NCBI GenBank assembly: GCA_037176845.1
Contig: JAYKXP010000049.1
Span: 1-64,000, forward strand
Length of the DNA stretch: 64,000 nucleotides
Reading direction: 5' to 3'
Origin: Paramarasmius palmivorus
Taxonomy: Eukaryota; Basidiomycota; Agaricomycetes; Agaricales; Marasmiaceae
Shown here: one piece after another, positions 43,627 to 55,580 of the stretch
Layout: the number at the start of each line of letters is the position of its first letter
Position numbering within the stretch: position 1 is the first letter of the stretch
Translations under genes and position numbers: made by a program
Notes under the pieces: generated by a model
Told to the model about the DNA's origin: nothing
Databases searched by the model: none
Seen by the model: the letters and a program-made list of their open reading frames with translations, nothing else

Positions 43627-44942
43627 ATGGAAGGGTGGAAGACGCTCCAGTCAAGCATTGGCAGTCTCAACATTGGCCAATCTGCCAACAGATTTGCTAA
43701 AGGATTCAGCTCTAGCGTTCAGGCCACCAAGGAACGATTGGGACAGGTCGCTGCAGATGAAATCACTGAGCTGCCTCAAGGTAAAATCATTGTCTATACA
43801 TCCACATTTCAAGTGACTGAACAATCTTGCAGAATACAAGGATCTCGAGGCGCGCGTAGACGCATTGCGAAGTGTCCATTATTCTATGCTCAAGTGAGTG
43901 GTCGATATGTCACCTGTCGAGTGTTTTTCTCATTGCTCTCTGTCAGGATTACCAAAGTACCTACTAGTTCGCTTACTTATCGCTTATCGTTCTCAAAGTC
44001 TATTCCATAGGTCTACGAATCCGAGGCATACGACTACCCTGTTCAGATACAAGAATCCATCTCTGAGCTGTCCACCTCAATTGGCGCTGGTATCACCAAC
44101 TTTGCTGCCACCAACTTGAAGGGAACTAGCATCCCCGCTCCTGCCCCCGTCGTACCCAAGGAATCCCAACACAAGACCCTGCCGCATGCCCTTGGTAGAG
44201 CAGCTACCAATGCTGCAAAGGCGCTCCAGGATGCCGACGTCAATTCTGATGATAAGCTCGGCAAGGCTCTTGCTCTGTACGCAGCAGGGTTTGATAAAAT
44301 TGCTGCTGCGCGTCTCCATCAAGATTCCGCCATCCAAGCCAACTTCCTCCACCCATGGCAACAAACTCTCAATACCTCGATCAATGTTGCAATGAAGGCA
44401 CGCCAGGCTGTTCGAGTTAGCCGATTGGAGTTGGATGCTGCGAAGCAGACGTACGTGATCGAGCCATCAACATGTGTATTTTCGCTTATAAAAACACTAT
44501 ATTCAGCTTGAAGAATGCTAACCCTTCGAGGCAAGAGCAGGCTCGACTGGAGGTCGAGAACGCGGAGGACGACCTCGTTCAGAAGACCGAGGTGGCTATC
44601 ACTCTCATGAAGACCGTGCTTGAAAACGCAAGTCTATTGCTGCCCAATGCCCATCTTGACTTCTTACTCACCTATGTTTATAGCCTGAACCTATCAAGAA
44701 TCTAAATGAACTGGCCAAGGCCCAAGTGAGTACACACAATCATGATATCTGACTTGATGCCAACGACACCTTATAGCTTGTATTCTTCTCTGCCGCTGCC
44801 GAGGCACTCTCAGGGGTGCAAGGTGAAATTGAAGAGTTGAGTGTTGCCGCTGAGGGAGAATACAGGTGAAATGCGCCTCCTGTCCTATTTTCGTCGAAGG
44901 AAAACTAATTCAACGTTGCTTAGAAAGTCCCGTGATCACTGA
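43627..44942 (+). CDS. BAR-domain protein, Gvp36-like (311 aa)
   Basis: Eight exons (43627-43780, 43833-43893, 43947-43956, 44011-44450, 44507-44627, 44684-44725, 44777-44865, 44924-44942) give 311 codons. The start MEGWKTLQSSIGSLNIGQS and the Ala/Glu/Lys-rich helical body (KARQAVRVSRLELDAAKQ, RQEQARLEVENAEDDL) fit the fungal Gvp36/BAR family, membrane-curving proteins of the Golgi-endosome system. Exon 3 is only 10 bp. The intron after exon 5 uses GC-AG ends (AAC/GCAAGT). Both are needed to keep the frame and to give the conserved joints. Confidence 0.85.
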
Positions 44943-45264
44943 AGTACCACTAGCTTAGAACCTTTGACTACCAACCTCTCAAACAAAGCCACGAAAGTCC
45001 TCACTCTATCTGGATAAAGCTAGCATTTCTGTCTGGGTATGAGGATGGATAGTTGTACCTCATACCCATTGCGATGTACTTTTCTGTTACCGTGTTTCTC
45101 AAGTATCCCATCTGTTAGCTACGCTGTATTGAATGACAATTTCTTTTGCCTGGTATATTACCAGTATGTAACTGTATTGAGGAGCGAAGAAAGTCTGATT
45201 TAGTTACGTAACAGACTCTAATTTTTTTCGCCTACACTTCCATCACTTCTCGTCGCCGTTCGCG

Positions 45265-47341
45265 ATGTCTGTAGCCAACGGTTCCGCAGATCCTCATAGC
45301 CCACCTGCTGGTACTGCCCCTGCTATCCCTCACATCGTCGGTATCAATTTTGGGAACGCTTTTGCCTCCATCGCGATCCTTTCTGGCAAGGACAAGGGCT
45401 TCCAGCCAGAATGTATCGCAAACGAGGACGGTGAACGCCAAATTGCATGCTCTGTATCCTTTCACGGGGAACAGATTTATGTTGGCAATGAAGCGCTGCA
45501 CCAGCTCGTAAAAAATCCACGAAACACGATCACTGGTTTCAGAAATCTTTTGGGAAAAAAGTAAGTGATCGATTTTGCAAGATGAATGCAGTCTTGTTAA
45601 TTGTTGCATTAGACTAGACGAGATTAGCTCTCCTCCTTCTGGAGCACCTCTTGTTCCGGATCCAAGTGATCCATCGGCCCCGTCGTACTCGCTCACTGTC
45701 CTGGCACCTTCTCCTGCACCTTTGCCTACCTCTACAAAAACTTCTGCAGCTCCGTCTGCAGCCACGACGACACAAAACACTCCCAGTGCAACCCCTCTTA
45801 CCGCTGATCCTACACCTGTTCAGATCACCCACACCCCAAAAAGCATCACAGCACTCTTCTTGCGCTCCCTTCTCCAATCTGCCACCGATTTCCTCGGTTT
45901 CGCACCTTCAGGATATGTCCTGACATGTCCCCCTCACTTTACATCAGCACAGAAAGAGGCTCTACGCGCCGCAGCTGAGGAAGCTGGCCGTAACCCCAAT
46001 ACTGGGGAGACCCAAACCCAACTTCTTCAGCTCATAGATGAAGCCGCGGCCGTTGTCAGCGTCACTACTTCAGATGCTTGGGTCACTGCCGAGGCACTCG
46101 AAAAGGGAGATGATGATGCAAAGTTGGGAGAAGATAGAAACCAGCTCATCATAGATGTCGGAGCGTCCTCGACCTCCGTGCACCTCGTGTCTCTTCGAAC
46201 AGGACTAGCGCATATCCTGAGCTCAAAAACCAGCACCAATCTTGGTGGTGACTCCATAGACGCTCTTCTCGTTTCGCACTTTGCGAAAGAGTTTGCTAAA
46301 AAGGCGGGCCAACCACTCCCCGATGCACCTAAACCTACCGACAACGTAGAGGAGAATAAGCAGGCCCAACTCGCTCATAGAGCTCACACCAAACTTTTAC
46401 TGGCCATTCCTCACTTGAAGCGCACGTTGGCAGCTTCTTCAACTCCTGCTACCCTCAGCGTCGAGTCGCTCCATGCCGGAATCGATTTCACCTCCCCGCT
46501 CACAAGACTTCGATTCGATATTCTAGCCAAACCCGTGTACCAGGCCATTTCAGACCTCGTTCTAGAGGTTCTGAAAGCTTCCACGAATACCACATCGCAG
46601 GGCTTGGATCCATACTTCGTAGACGAAATCATATACACCGGCTCGACTGCCTCTTTACCTGGGCTGGACGCTCACTTACTCTCCGCATGCAACCTTCGCG
46701 AAGACGTCGTTTCGCCCTTTGCTGCCAACACTGTCGTTGGCGGTGGTATCGGTGACCCTAGCACATTACTCGCCAGGGGATGTGCCGTGCAAGCCGGCGT
46801 CATATCTGCGCTGAGTGCAAGTGGCCCCGAAGGTGACTTGAGGAAAGCATTGATCGCTGAAACGGGCATTGAGGCTCGTGTCACCTCAAAGGATTTGGGG
46901 TTGCTATTCCCTTCAGAAGGTGATGAGGATCAACAAGGCGGTACCTTCGTCACACTGGTCCCGGCTGAAACACCACTACCCGCGAGGAGGATAGTTTCAA
47001 TACGATTACCCTCTACGGAAGAGAAGGAGCGAGTGGCCTTTGAAGTTTGGGAGGCCACAACCGGAATCAAAATAGAAAAGGTGAAGCCTCCAAAGGTCGT
47101 ATATTCCGATGACGAAGAGGGTGGGCAGGAAGAGGAGGAAGAGGAAGAAGAGGAAGAGGTCAAACACCGTTCTGTCACCAAGGAAACCCTGTTGGGAGCG
47201 GCAGAATTTGAAGCATCACCCAAAAACGGAGCGGCCACTCTAGAGGCCAAAATTGTTATCCGCATAGATGGTGGCGTAGAGGTTGTTGTAAAACAGGTAG
47301 AAACTGGTATTCAGGCCAAGGTTGATGTACCAGCTATTTAG
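45265..47341 (+). CDS. SSZ1: ribosome-associated Hsp70 Ssz1 (RAC subunit), 674 aa
   Basis: Exons 45265-45560 and 45613-47341. The nucleotide-binding domain begins at HIVGINFGNAFASIAIL, keeping the Hsp70 phosphate-1 loop in Ssz1 form. Further landmarks are VYVGNEA-type (IYVGNEALHQL), TCPPHFTSAQKEALRAAAEE, LIIDVGASSTSVHLV and IIYTGSTASLPGLDAHL. With Zuotin it forms the ribosome-associated complex that stimulates Ssb on nascent chains. An Ala/Pro/Thr-rich linker after exon 1 and a Glu-rich run near residue 600 are lineage features; the substrate-binding domain is short, as in Ssz1. Confidence 0.92.
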
Positions 47342-47592
47342 TTACCATATCTTTTTGGACATCCCAATGCCAGTACTTTTATGCACTATATACGTACTCA
47401 GATCTATGCAGAAACGAGTTATTCAACTGGAGCACTTCGACAAGTGGAATGGAGTTTTGAAGCTCACGCCGGCTCGGAGGTCGTCATCTCAAATGGATAC
47501 TTGTGTGCAAAGCCAAATCCGCTGCTTTAGATTCCTTCTATGCTACACAACCTATCGTACATGCAGACTAGTACAATCAAACCCAAACCCGA

Positions 47593-48965
47593 TCAGTTTT
47601 CGTCCTTCTTAATGGCCGAAGTGGGGGTGGCACTTGCGCTTGCACTAGCACTAGCACGAGCTTTTACGCTGGCAGTCTCTTTGGCTGACGCTGTTTCGGT
47701 GGCATCTGCCTCGCTGGCGGTGGCGGTCGCTTCCTCTGAAGCAGCGGTTTCGGTTACCTCCGCGCCCTCCTCCGCATCTGCAGTCTCGGTGGCTTCGGCA
47801 CCGTCCTCTTCAGCAGTCTCCTCGGCTGTACCGTCGTCGACTACTGTTTCTTCTGCTTCGTCAGCTGTAACGGTGATAGTTACTTCTTCCCCAGCACCTG
47901 TCTCTTCAGCACCTTCAGCCGTTGAAGTCAAGGTCTTGAAAAAGTGTCAAGATGAAGAATATACATAGCAAATACTAGACTCACGACAGTGACGGTCTTG
48001 GCGGCTTTGGATGCGCTGTTGGTGGCAGTGACAATTTCGGTCACAGTCTGAAAACTAATGTCAGATGGTGAACTATCAAACAGCAAAATACTCACGACAG
48101 TAACTTCTTCCTCAGCTCCTGCCTCTTCGTCGACCACATCACCAGTCTCATCCACAACATCGCCGGTTTCGTCAACTTCACCGTCTACGACTTCGCCGTC
48201 CTCGTCTACGGTTTCGTCCAGGACTTCACCGTCGCCAGTTTCATCTACTTCACCAGTTCCATCATCAACAATGTCTCCATTCTCGTCGACAACTTCACCA
48301 GTTTCATCGACCTCCGTTCCATCGTCAAGGACCTCTTCGTCTCCGGTCTCATCTACAGTCTCGTCAACATCCCCCTCGGTCTCGTCAATTACTTCTCCAT
48401 TTTCATCGACCTCTCCACCCTCGGCGGTCTCACCGGTCTCGGTGGTCTCTGTAGATTGACCTTGGTTGTTGATGGCACCTTCGATTCCACCGATGATCAC
48501 AGCACCAGCACCCTGTTGGTTGCATCAGATTTGAACAGGCTGAGATAGAACCGTTCTTCTCACCCCTGCAGCAGCGCCTGTTCCAGCTGCAGTGCCAATT
48601 GCGCCGTTGTTGGTCTTGGCATCGGTCTTTTCAGAAGCAGCCGCTGTGGATGTGGCAGTAGCTTTGGCACCAGTGCTAGCTTTGGCACCAGTATTGGCTT
48701 TGGCACCGGTAGCGGGCTTAGCCGGAGCTTTGGCTTTTCCCTTCAACAAATCTGCCTCGGCCTGTCGACGATAAAGGTACTCGCTACCTGCAGCAACACG
48801 AGTGCCCTGTGTAGACGTATCAGCAATATGTAGTAGGGAGGCGGACGAACTTACCCTGGCAGCAAGTTCATTAGATGGGGAGTCATAAGCCACTGGAAGC
48901 GCCAAGCTAGAAGATGCTACGCATGCAGCAAGAACGAGGGAGATGAGGCGGTATTTGAAGAACAT
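47593..48965 (-). CDS. secreted, highly acidic low-complexity repeat protein (391 aa)
   Basis: Exons 48855-48965, 48564-48806, 48096-48512, 47985-48047 and 47593-47934 close in frame. There is a clear signal peptide (MFFKYRLISLVLAACVASSS) and a dibasic RR site near residue 51 that may be a Kex2 cut. An Ala/Lys/Thr-Gly segment with repeated GAKA(N/S)TGAKA units follows, then about 130 residues of Asp/Glu/Val/Thr/Gly repeats (VDETGEVVDENGDIVDD type), and a Thr/Glu/Ala-rich and Ser/Ala-repeat C-terminus. I do not recognise a family. The acidic D-x-D/E pattern recalls cation-binding or cell-wall proteins. A TATA box lies 180 bp upstream. Confidence 0.75.
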
Positions 48966-50635
48966 TATCGGGCAATGTTAAAAGGGTGATTGATACTAAG
49001 AACGAATGAAGACTAGTTGAGAGAAATTTACTGAGGAAGAAAAGAGAGTCAATCTCTAATTCGAAAAGCAGAACGAAACGAAGGGGTTGGCTTTGAGGGC
49101 GGGATCAACCTGGATCTGGAGAGACCAACGAACAGAGAGCAGGGGTTTTATACTGTCATGATATGATCATAGAGGCCGATTTGCCTTTCCCCAACTGGGA
49201 TAGAGTAAGCGAGTTGTTAAATGCGACGCATCGTAACCTGGTGAAACGCTGATCTCGAAAAGGTGTTGAATGCCAAGAGACCGGTATCTGCCTCTGGTGT
49301 GTTCATCAAAGTTGTTTGAGTTGCGTTGGCAGTGAAAAGTGAAACTCACTTCGGAAATATCAGGTACCGCTGACTGGGTGACTGTAGGACCGTGAATTAA
49401 CCTTTGGCATACGAAGTTGCTCCAATCTCATGAGGTCTCCTTAGAGACAACGGAGGGTGTTTCGAGGACGGTTTGCGGTGCACCTACACGGCGGCGTCGG
49501 GCGCGCGGATGTTGTACGTAGACAATGGACTCAAGTGTGGATTACTGTAGATTGCACTGGCGGGGTGTTGAAACTTGAGCCAGTGAACAAACCAAGGGTG
49601 GATCTCTTGAATGACGAACGCGCTAGCAGGACGGAAACCCTGTCAATGTGTGAGGCCTTGAGGTCCAGATCCGAGAAACGTACCCTAACTTTTAGATTTG
49701 GCAGTGTCGGTAGTATCGAAACATGGCCGCTGGTCCGCATCTTGACCATCAGCATCATGAGCTGGAAATGCAATGATCTCCAATAATTCATCACCGCCAA
49801 GGGATTACATTATGCAAGGTCAAGTGCATTGAAGACACTAGAAAACGAGGGCCTCATGAAGCCTGGGCCGTGAGTACTGTATGAACAACGGAGGTTCTAG
49901 TTCAGTTCCAGTTCAGACGCGTCGTGAAGGGGAGAGGAAAGAGGAACCGTCCTTTTCTCACGCTGGGCCATGACTCGCGATCGGGCAGTGCACGCGCGCC
50001 TTTTCTTCTTCGTTCAATTACCACATCCTGGTACGAGAACGCGTTTTTCACTCGCAGAATGTGTGACTGGGTATCGATTGAATTTTGGTACGTGCTCTCT
50101 ACGTTATGTGGTAGCCAATGGCAACTCCAAAACGCGTGCAGAGTCATAGCCAGATGTTTCGCCCCAATCTCGCCCTCATCCCAGTACCGGCTTGGGTTCT
50201 TGGTTTTGGTCAGTCATCTGTCTCGGTCACTTGTCATTTCAAGTTATTCATGCTATTTTCAGAATCTTACAAGCATATGGACTTGTGAAAGAGAACAGTC
50301 AACGGAAACACGAAGATTCTCCTTGATGTCAAACACCTCGCGCGACGAGTAGCAACTTCTCACATTCGTTACAGCAATTCGGATTTTCATCTGGTACAAA
50401 CGACGTTCTGAACCTGCCCATTGGTTGCTACAGTCTCGTTCTCTTGAACTTCGGGAGTATTGGAGTGTCGGTGGAGCGAACAACATGCGTCGTTAACTTT
50501 GCGAGCGGCCCGGTCTCTCAACGGAAACGCCTATTCCTCTACCTACGTCATTTGCACCCCCAAAAGTGCAATGTATTCCTGTGGGTAAACGATTTTTGCT
50601 TAAATTTCGGAGGTTAACTCATTGCTTGGAAACAG
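48966..50635. other. 1.7-kb intergenic region, no supported gene
   Basis: A segment on the minus strand near 49540-49740 (SGHVSILPTLPNLKVRVRFS) faintly recalls an F-box/LRR-like protein fragment, but it is too short and uninterrupted by clear splice sites to call. It contains the promoters of the flanking divergent secreted-protein and GH12 genes. Confidence 0.4.
49146..49152 (-). promoter_or_regulatory. TATA box of the secreted acidic protein gene
   Basis: TATAAAA on the minus strand, about 180 bp upstream of the ATG at 48965. Confidence 0.4.
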
Positions 50636-50642
50636 TATAAAA
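50636..50642 (+). promoter_or_regulatory. TATA box of the first GH12 gene
   Basis: TATAAAA 55 bp upstream of the ATG at 50697, as in strongly regulated fungal hydrolase genes. Confidence 0.6.
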
Positions 50643-50696
50643 GACACCTGCTATGCCTGGCTCTAGGTCTTTAGCTCACCTGTACTCAGCGACGCT

Positions 50697-51796
50697 ATGG
50701 TTTCGTTCACAAAACTTTCTCTCCTCCTCGGCTTAGTGCCGTTCATTGCCGCTTCACCCGCGCATTTAAAGCGTCAGGTTGACGGTGAGGAGCATTGCGG
50801 TATGTCATAACCATGATTCTGGTCAAGAAATACAATGCTATATTGTGATCTTCTAGGTCAATGGGACCAAATCGTCGTTGGTCAATATACAGTATACGTC
50901 AACCAGTGGGGCAAGGACAACGCTAACTCTGGAGAGAGTTGTGCTACCGTCACCTCTTTGGAGGGTACGACAATTGGCTGGGAGAACAGGTGGAATTGGT
51001 CAGGAGGCCAGGGTGTGAAGAGTTACAGTAAGCCCATCCTAGCAACTTGCCATTCCACAAAAGCAAATATATCTTTCAAGCTAACGTCAACTTGAACGAG
51101 GGAATTGGTGGACAGCTCAGCGCTATCAGCAGCATCCCTGTGGGTCCACATACAGGTTCTAACCATAGGTGTTACGCAAGTTCTGATCATGGGTTAATAG
51201 GCGACATGGGAATGGAGCCAGGACACTACAAGTGGCATCGTTGCTAACATTGCCTTCGATCTCTTCACTTCATCTACTCAAGGCGGATCCAACGAGAACG
51301 AGATTATGATCTGGGTAGCTAACTATGGTGCCGGACCCATATCATACGAGTACGGAGCTGATGGCCAGCCAGTCCCTGTCGCGAGTAACGTGAACGTTGC
51401 TGGACAGACTTGGTCAGTTTCTGGACATGCCTGTACTAGAAATGAGGCTGAAACAGAATGTTAACAGGAACTTGTACGTTGGAACGAATGGTGCTCAAGA
51501 GGTGTATTCGTTCTTGACGGCCGATGGATCGGCTATCCAAAGTTTCAGCGGGGACCTAAATGAATTCGTCACGGTACGCTGATCGTTCTGTACAAGATTC
51601 GCTGTTACTGATGAGGGTGACTAGTACTTGACCTCCAACCAAGGCCTGAGTGCTGATCAGTATCTGACAACTGTCCAGTCGGGAACAGAGGCTACAGAGG
51701 GTTCTGCAGTGTTTACTTCGTGAGTGGTCGTGGTGTTTTCTTCATGTATGATTTTAACCGGCCCGTAGAACTGCCTACAGCGTTTCCGTTAGTTGA
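50697..51796 (+). CDS. GH12 endoglucanase/xyloglucanase without CBM (257 aa)
   Basis: Seven exons (50697-50799, 50857-51027, 51081-51139, 51201-51412, 51468-51573, 51625-51719, 51769-51796). A signal peptide ([20 protein letters not shown]) and a Lys-Arg site at residues 25-26 suggest a short propeptide removed by Kex2. The GH12 body includes [17 protein letters not shown], the nucleophile Glu in NENEIMIW (E145) and the acid/base Glu in QSGTEATEG (E239). It would be a retaining beta-1,4-glucanase acting on cellulose or xyloglucan outside the cell. The next gene downstream is its tandem paralogue with intron sites conserved. Confidence 0.93.
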
Positions 51797-52468
51797 AAGG
51801 TGCAAGTGAATTGAATGTTAGTAGTATTTATGGTAGTGAATAAGAAAAGGTCACATTGGAAATGGTATGTTGTCAACGGCCCTCGTACAAGCGAAACTGG
51901 TACAACTCACATTTCTCCGAAGATAAATGATTGACTCTTGATTGAGAAACTTTACCTCGTGAAGACATCTGAAGACATGTGCTGCCAAAACTTGTTAAGA
52001 CTCGGAGGCGCCCTCAATATTCTCTTAGTCCTGCCCGTCGCAATGTGAGTCGGGTTTGCCCGATTCTTTGGTATGACTCGCGGCGTGCCGTATTCCAGTG
52101 TATGACCGCCAACACGAGCTCGTCTAGAATCGTTTGAGCCACTAGTACACCATCTTCAAGCTGCTTCGGAACATTTAAGACGACGAAGATTCTCCTTTGA
52201 CCTCTGAGTGCCTTAATTTGTGAGTATTCATTCCCCATTATAACCTCTAGACCTGAAGATCTTGTGTCATGGGTTCTGTTTCAGCCAACATCATTGAACT
52301 GGAGAAATGATTGCATATGCTCTTCCAACGGTCCGTAGGCTCCGCTTCCATCAACCACGCCTGGCAAAAGCGTTCTGCATAAATTTCGACAATATTTCGC
52401 TTGATATTGAGTGAGGACCTATAAGAACGCTAGCATAGCGATGGTTTCGTAGGGCAAAAAACACCAGG
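51797..52468. other. spacer between the two GH12 genes
   Basis: No gene supported. A TATAAGA at 52420-52426, 43 bp before the second GH12 start, may be its TATA box. Confidence 0.5.
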
Positions 52469-53724
52469 ATGTTCGCACTCGCAGGCTTTGTCGCTTTGGC
52501 ACTCTCGGTTGCTTCTGTGTCCGGTCAGTCCGTTCCGGCTTGGGGACAGTGTGGAGGCATTGGATACAGCGGACCTACAAGTATGTATTTCGTTCAATTT
52601 TCTCGGCAGATGATTCCTGAGGCAGAAACATCTACTAGCTTGTGTATCTGGGTACACCTGCGTTAAGCAGAATGACTACTATTCTCAGTGCATTCAAGGA
52701 TCCGGATCGCCATCTACAACCTCGAGTCCACCAACTTCAACTACATCTCCAGGTGGTGTGGATACGACAGAACGTTGTGGTCAATGGGACTCGGTCGTGG
52801 TAGGCCAATACACTGTCTACGTCAACCAATGGGGCAAGGCGGATGCATCATCGGGGACAAGCTGCGCCCAAGTGAAGTCTTTGTCCGGGACAACGATCTC
52901 CTATGTAAATCGATGGAATTGGACAGGGGGCAGCAATGTAAAGAGTTACAGTGGGTATTCCTGCCCTCTACAGTGGAATTGCTTTAATCAACTGCGTTTC
53001 CGAAGCGAATATCAATTTGAATAGTGGCGTCGGCAAGCAACTGAGCGCCATCAGCAGAATTCCTGTGCGTAATCATGTTCAGGTCTTGTACCTATATCGC
53101 ATCTTATATGATGCACTGGATAGGCAACCTGGTCATGGAGTCAAACTCAGACGGGCAACATCGTAGCTAATGTAGCCTTTGACCTTTTCACTGCCGCCTC
53201 CCCCAGTGGATCGAATCAGTACGAGATCATGGTCTGGGTGGCAAACTTCAATGCGGGGCCGATATCATCCCAGTATGGTTCAGACGGAAAGCCTGTTCCT
53301 GTTGCGAGAAGCATCAGCCTAGCGGGCAAGTCTTGGTAGGTATTCCAGCTTTCGTTAGGGAATCGCTTTGAACACCAGATACCAGGAACTTGTATGTTGG
53401 TTCCAACGGAGCGCAACAGGTGTATTCCTTCCTCACAAGCGACGGTTCTCAAGTCCAGAACTTTAGCGGAGATTTGAATGACTTTGTCAAGGTATGCCGT
53501 TAGGTTGTTTTACGAAGGACGTAGCTGACTGCGGTTGACAGTACTTGACAGCAAATCAAGGCTTGAGCAAGTCACAGTACTTGACCACCGTCCAGTCTGG
53601 AACAGAAGCTACATCGGGTAATGCTGTTTTCACAGCGTGAGTAGTTCTTATCTTGCTTTACAATTGATACTGAGTACTGGCGTTCCGCGTGGACAGCTCT
53701 GCATACAGTGTATCAGTTGCATAA
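52469..53724 (+). CDS. GH12 endoglucanase/xyloglucanase with N-terminal CBM1 (307 aa)
   Basis: Seven exons (52469-52580, 52639-52950, 53006-53064, 53124-53335, 53386-53491, 53542-53636, 53697-53724). Signal peptide residues 1-19, then a CBM1 at about 25-55 ([27 protein letters not shown]) with four Cys and the aromatic cellulose-binding face, a Ser/Thr/Pro linker, and the GH12 domain ([17 protein letters not shown]). Catalytic Glu residues are E195 in NQYEIMVW and E289 in QSGTEATSG. The CBM1 would anchor it to crystalline cellulose. The last five intron positions match those of the upstream paralogue, which points to tandem duplication with later gain or loss of the CBM1. Confidence 0.93.
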
Positions 53725-54044
53725 GTAGCTATAACGAATCAAACTGGGCTTGGCGATAGTTTTGTGTATCGTCTGCCGAAAAATAGTGGTTTCTTGTAAG
53801 CAGGCCGTTGTAAACTCCGATCGGAGTCGTGGTCTTCCAGAACCACAGAACTCGGGCTTCTCGGAATTCCCGTTCAAGCGCCGAACATTTGGCATATGGG
53901 GCTATAGACCAAATTCCCATCTGCAACATGGCTTTGTCTATTACCACCACCACGAATACGTTGCTCGGAAAGTATCCGTCCAGCAATTATCAGCACCATT
54001 CAAGGTGATGTCATGATAAGTAAGACAGTGGGCTCCCGGGTCAC

Positions 54045-54051
54045 TATAAAA
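54045..54051 (+). promoter_or_regulatory. TATA box of the aldo-keto reductase gene
   Basis: TATAAAA 45 bp upstream of the ATG at 54096. Confidence 0.55.
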
Positions 54052-54095
54052 GCGGGACGCAGAGCTCTTTCTTCTCCCAACTTCGACGCGTCACA

Positions 54096-55465
54096 ATGTC
54101 TCTACCTCCAAGAAAGATCGGCGATGCAAAAGTCAACCCCATTGGTTTTGGGGCCATGGGTATCAGTGCCTTCTACGGTGCTATCGAGAGCGACGAAGAA
54201 CGGTTCAAGGTTGGCAGCAGACACCATCTTGCCCAGTACACTAACCGACATCTTCCCAGGTCCTAGACGCTGTGTATGAGAGCGGCTGCAACCACTGGGA
54301 TAGCTCCGATTTATATGGCGACTCGGAGGAACTCATTGAAAAATGGCTAGTAGCTAGTCGCTGACGCGTCCATTCGCTTCTGACTCATGCGACAGGTTCA
54401 AACGCACCGGCAAACGCTCTGACATCTTTCTCGCGACCAAATTCGCTTTTACTCCCAACGGAATACGTGGTGACGCGCCATATGTCAAGGAAGCGTGCGA
54501 GAAGTCCTTGAAAAGGCTTGGTGTCGATTACATCGATCTATACTACCAACATCGGTACGTCTCCAGATGCATTGCTTACTGGCAAAGTGCATCACTACTG
54601 ACTTATCGATTAGTGTTGATCCTAAGGTGCCAATCGAAGAGACTGTTGGTGCTATGGCCGAGCTAGTCAAGTGAGAACTTCCGTCTGCGTCAGCAACTCG
54701 GACTAATCAAACACAGGGAAGGAAAGGTCAAGTACCTCGGCTTGTCCGAATGTTCCGCGAACGGTCTGCGTCGTGCACATGCTGTTCATCCCATCGCGGC
54801 GCTCCAGGTTGAATTCTCACCCCTCGTACTTGACATCGAATCACCCGAGTTTGATTTGTTGAAAACTGCGAGAGAATTAGGAGTCACGATTGTCGCTTAT
54901 TCACCGTTGGCTCGAGGGATAATCACTGGTCAGATTGTGAGCCTACATAATTAGATCCTGCATGGTATACCTCGTCTGACGATGTGACACAGAAATCTCC
55001 AGATGACTTGGACAAGAACGACTTTAGAAGGGCTATTCCCAAGTACGTGGCTCCCTGTTTACCTGGAGGTCACGCTAATTATTTTCAGATATTCGAAGGA
55101 AAACTTTCCCAAGATCAACAAGGTCGTCGACCGCCTTACTGAGATTGGCAAAAGGCACAACGCGACACCAGGACAAGTCACTCTCGCTTGGATTCTTGAG
55201 CAAGGAGATGACTTTGTTGTCATTCCTGGTACGAAGAAGATAAAGGTCTGTGCATCTCTCGTAGTTGTGTGCCCTGATGCCTAACATTGTTCACCAGTAC
55301 TTGAAAGAGAACATGGGTGCCGCCAATGTCAAGCTCTCACCTGAGGAGATCGCAGAAATTAGAGAGATTGCCGAAGAGGCAGACAAGGCCATGCCAGATA
55401 AGAGGTATCCACAGGCTGCTTGGGACATGCTGAACCTCGAGACCCCATTGCCAAAGAAGGAATGA
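54096..55465 (+). CDS. aldo-keto reductase (336 aa)
   Basis: Eight exons (54096-54209, 54260-54345, 54396-54554, 54614-54670, 54717-54936, 54993-55042, 55089-55245, 55298-55465) close in frame. The catalytic tetrad is visible: D52 and Y57 ([11 protein letters not shown]), K82 (LATKF), H119 (YYQHR). The (beta/alpha)8 NADPH-binding segments YSPLARGI and [10 protein letters not shown] are present. It resembles the YakC/AKR13-like fungal group reducing aldehydes and ketones; the substrate is unknown. The second intron must begin with GC (TG/GCTAGT) to keep the conserved WFKRTGKR joint; no GT donor gives the right phase. It is convergent with the lipid kinase gene, 115 bp away. Confidence 0.9.
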
Positions 55466-55580
55466 AGGGGAAAGCGTGTATTCCGATGTTCCGCGGGTAT
55501 GAGTGTACAAATACAAGTTGTGTTAGTGTATACAAATCAAACTTGACCGTGTATGTGTCAATGATGGATCTTGAATGAGA

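Noticed and set aside
48058..48459. Plus-strand Ser/Thr/Pro-rich frame inside the secreted acidic gene
   Set aside because: It is the shadow of the repeat exon on the other strand; only the minus-strand exons join in frame with a signal peptide.
49531..49800. Minus-strand F-box/LRR-like fragment
   Set aside because: Similarity is only a faint impression; no splice chain or start could be supported.
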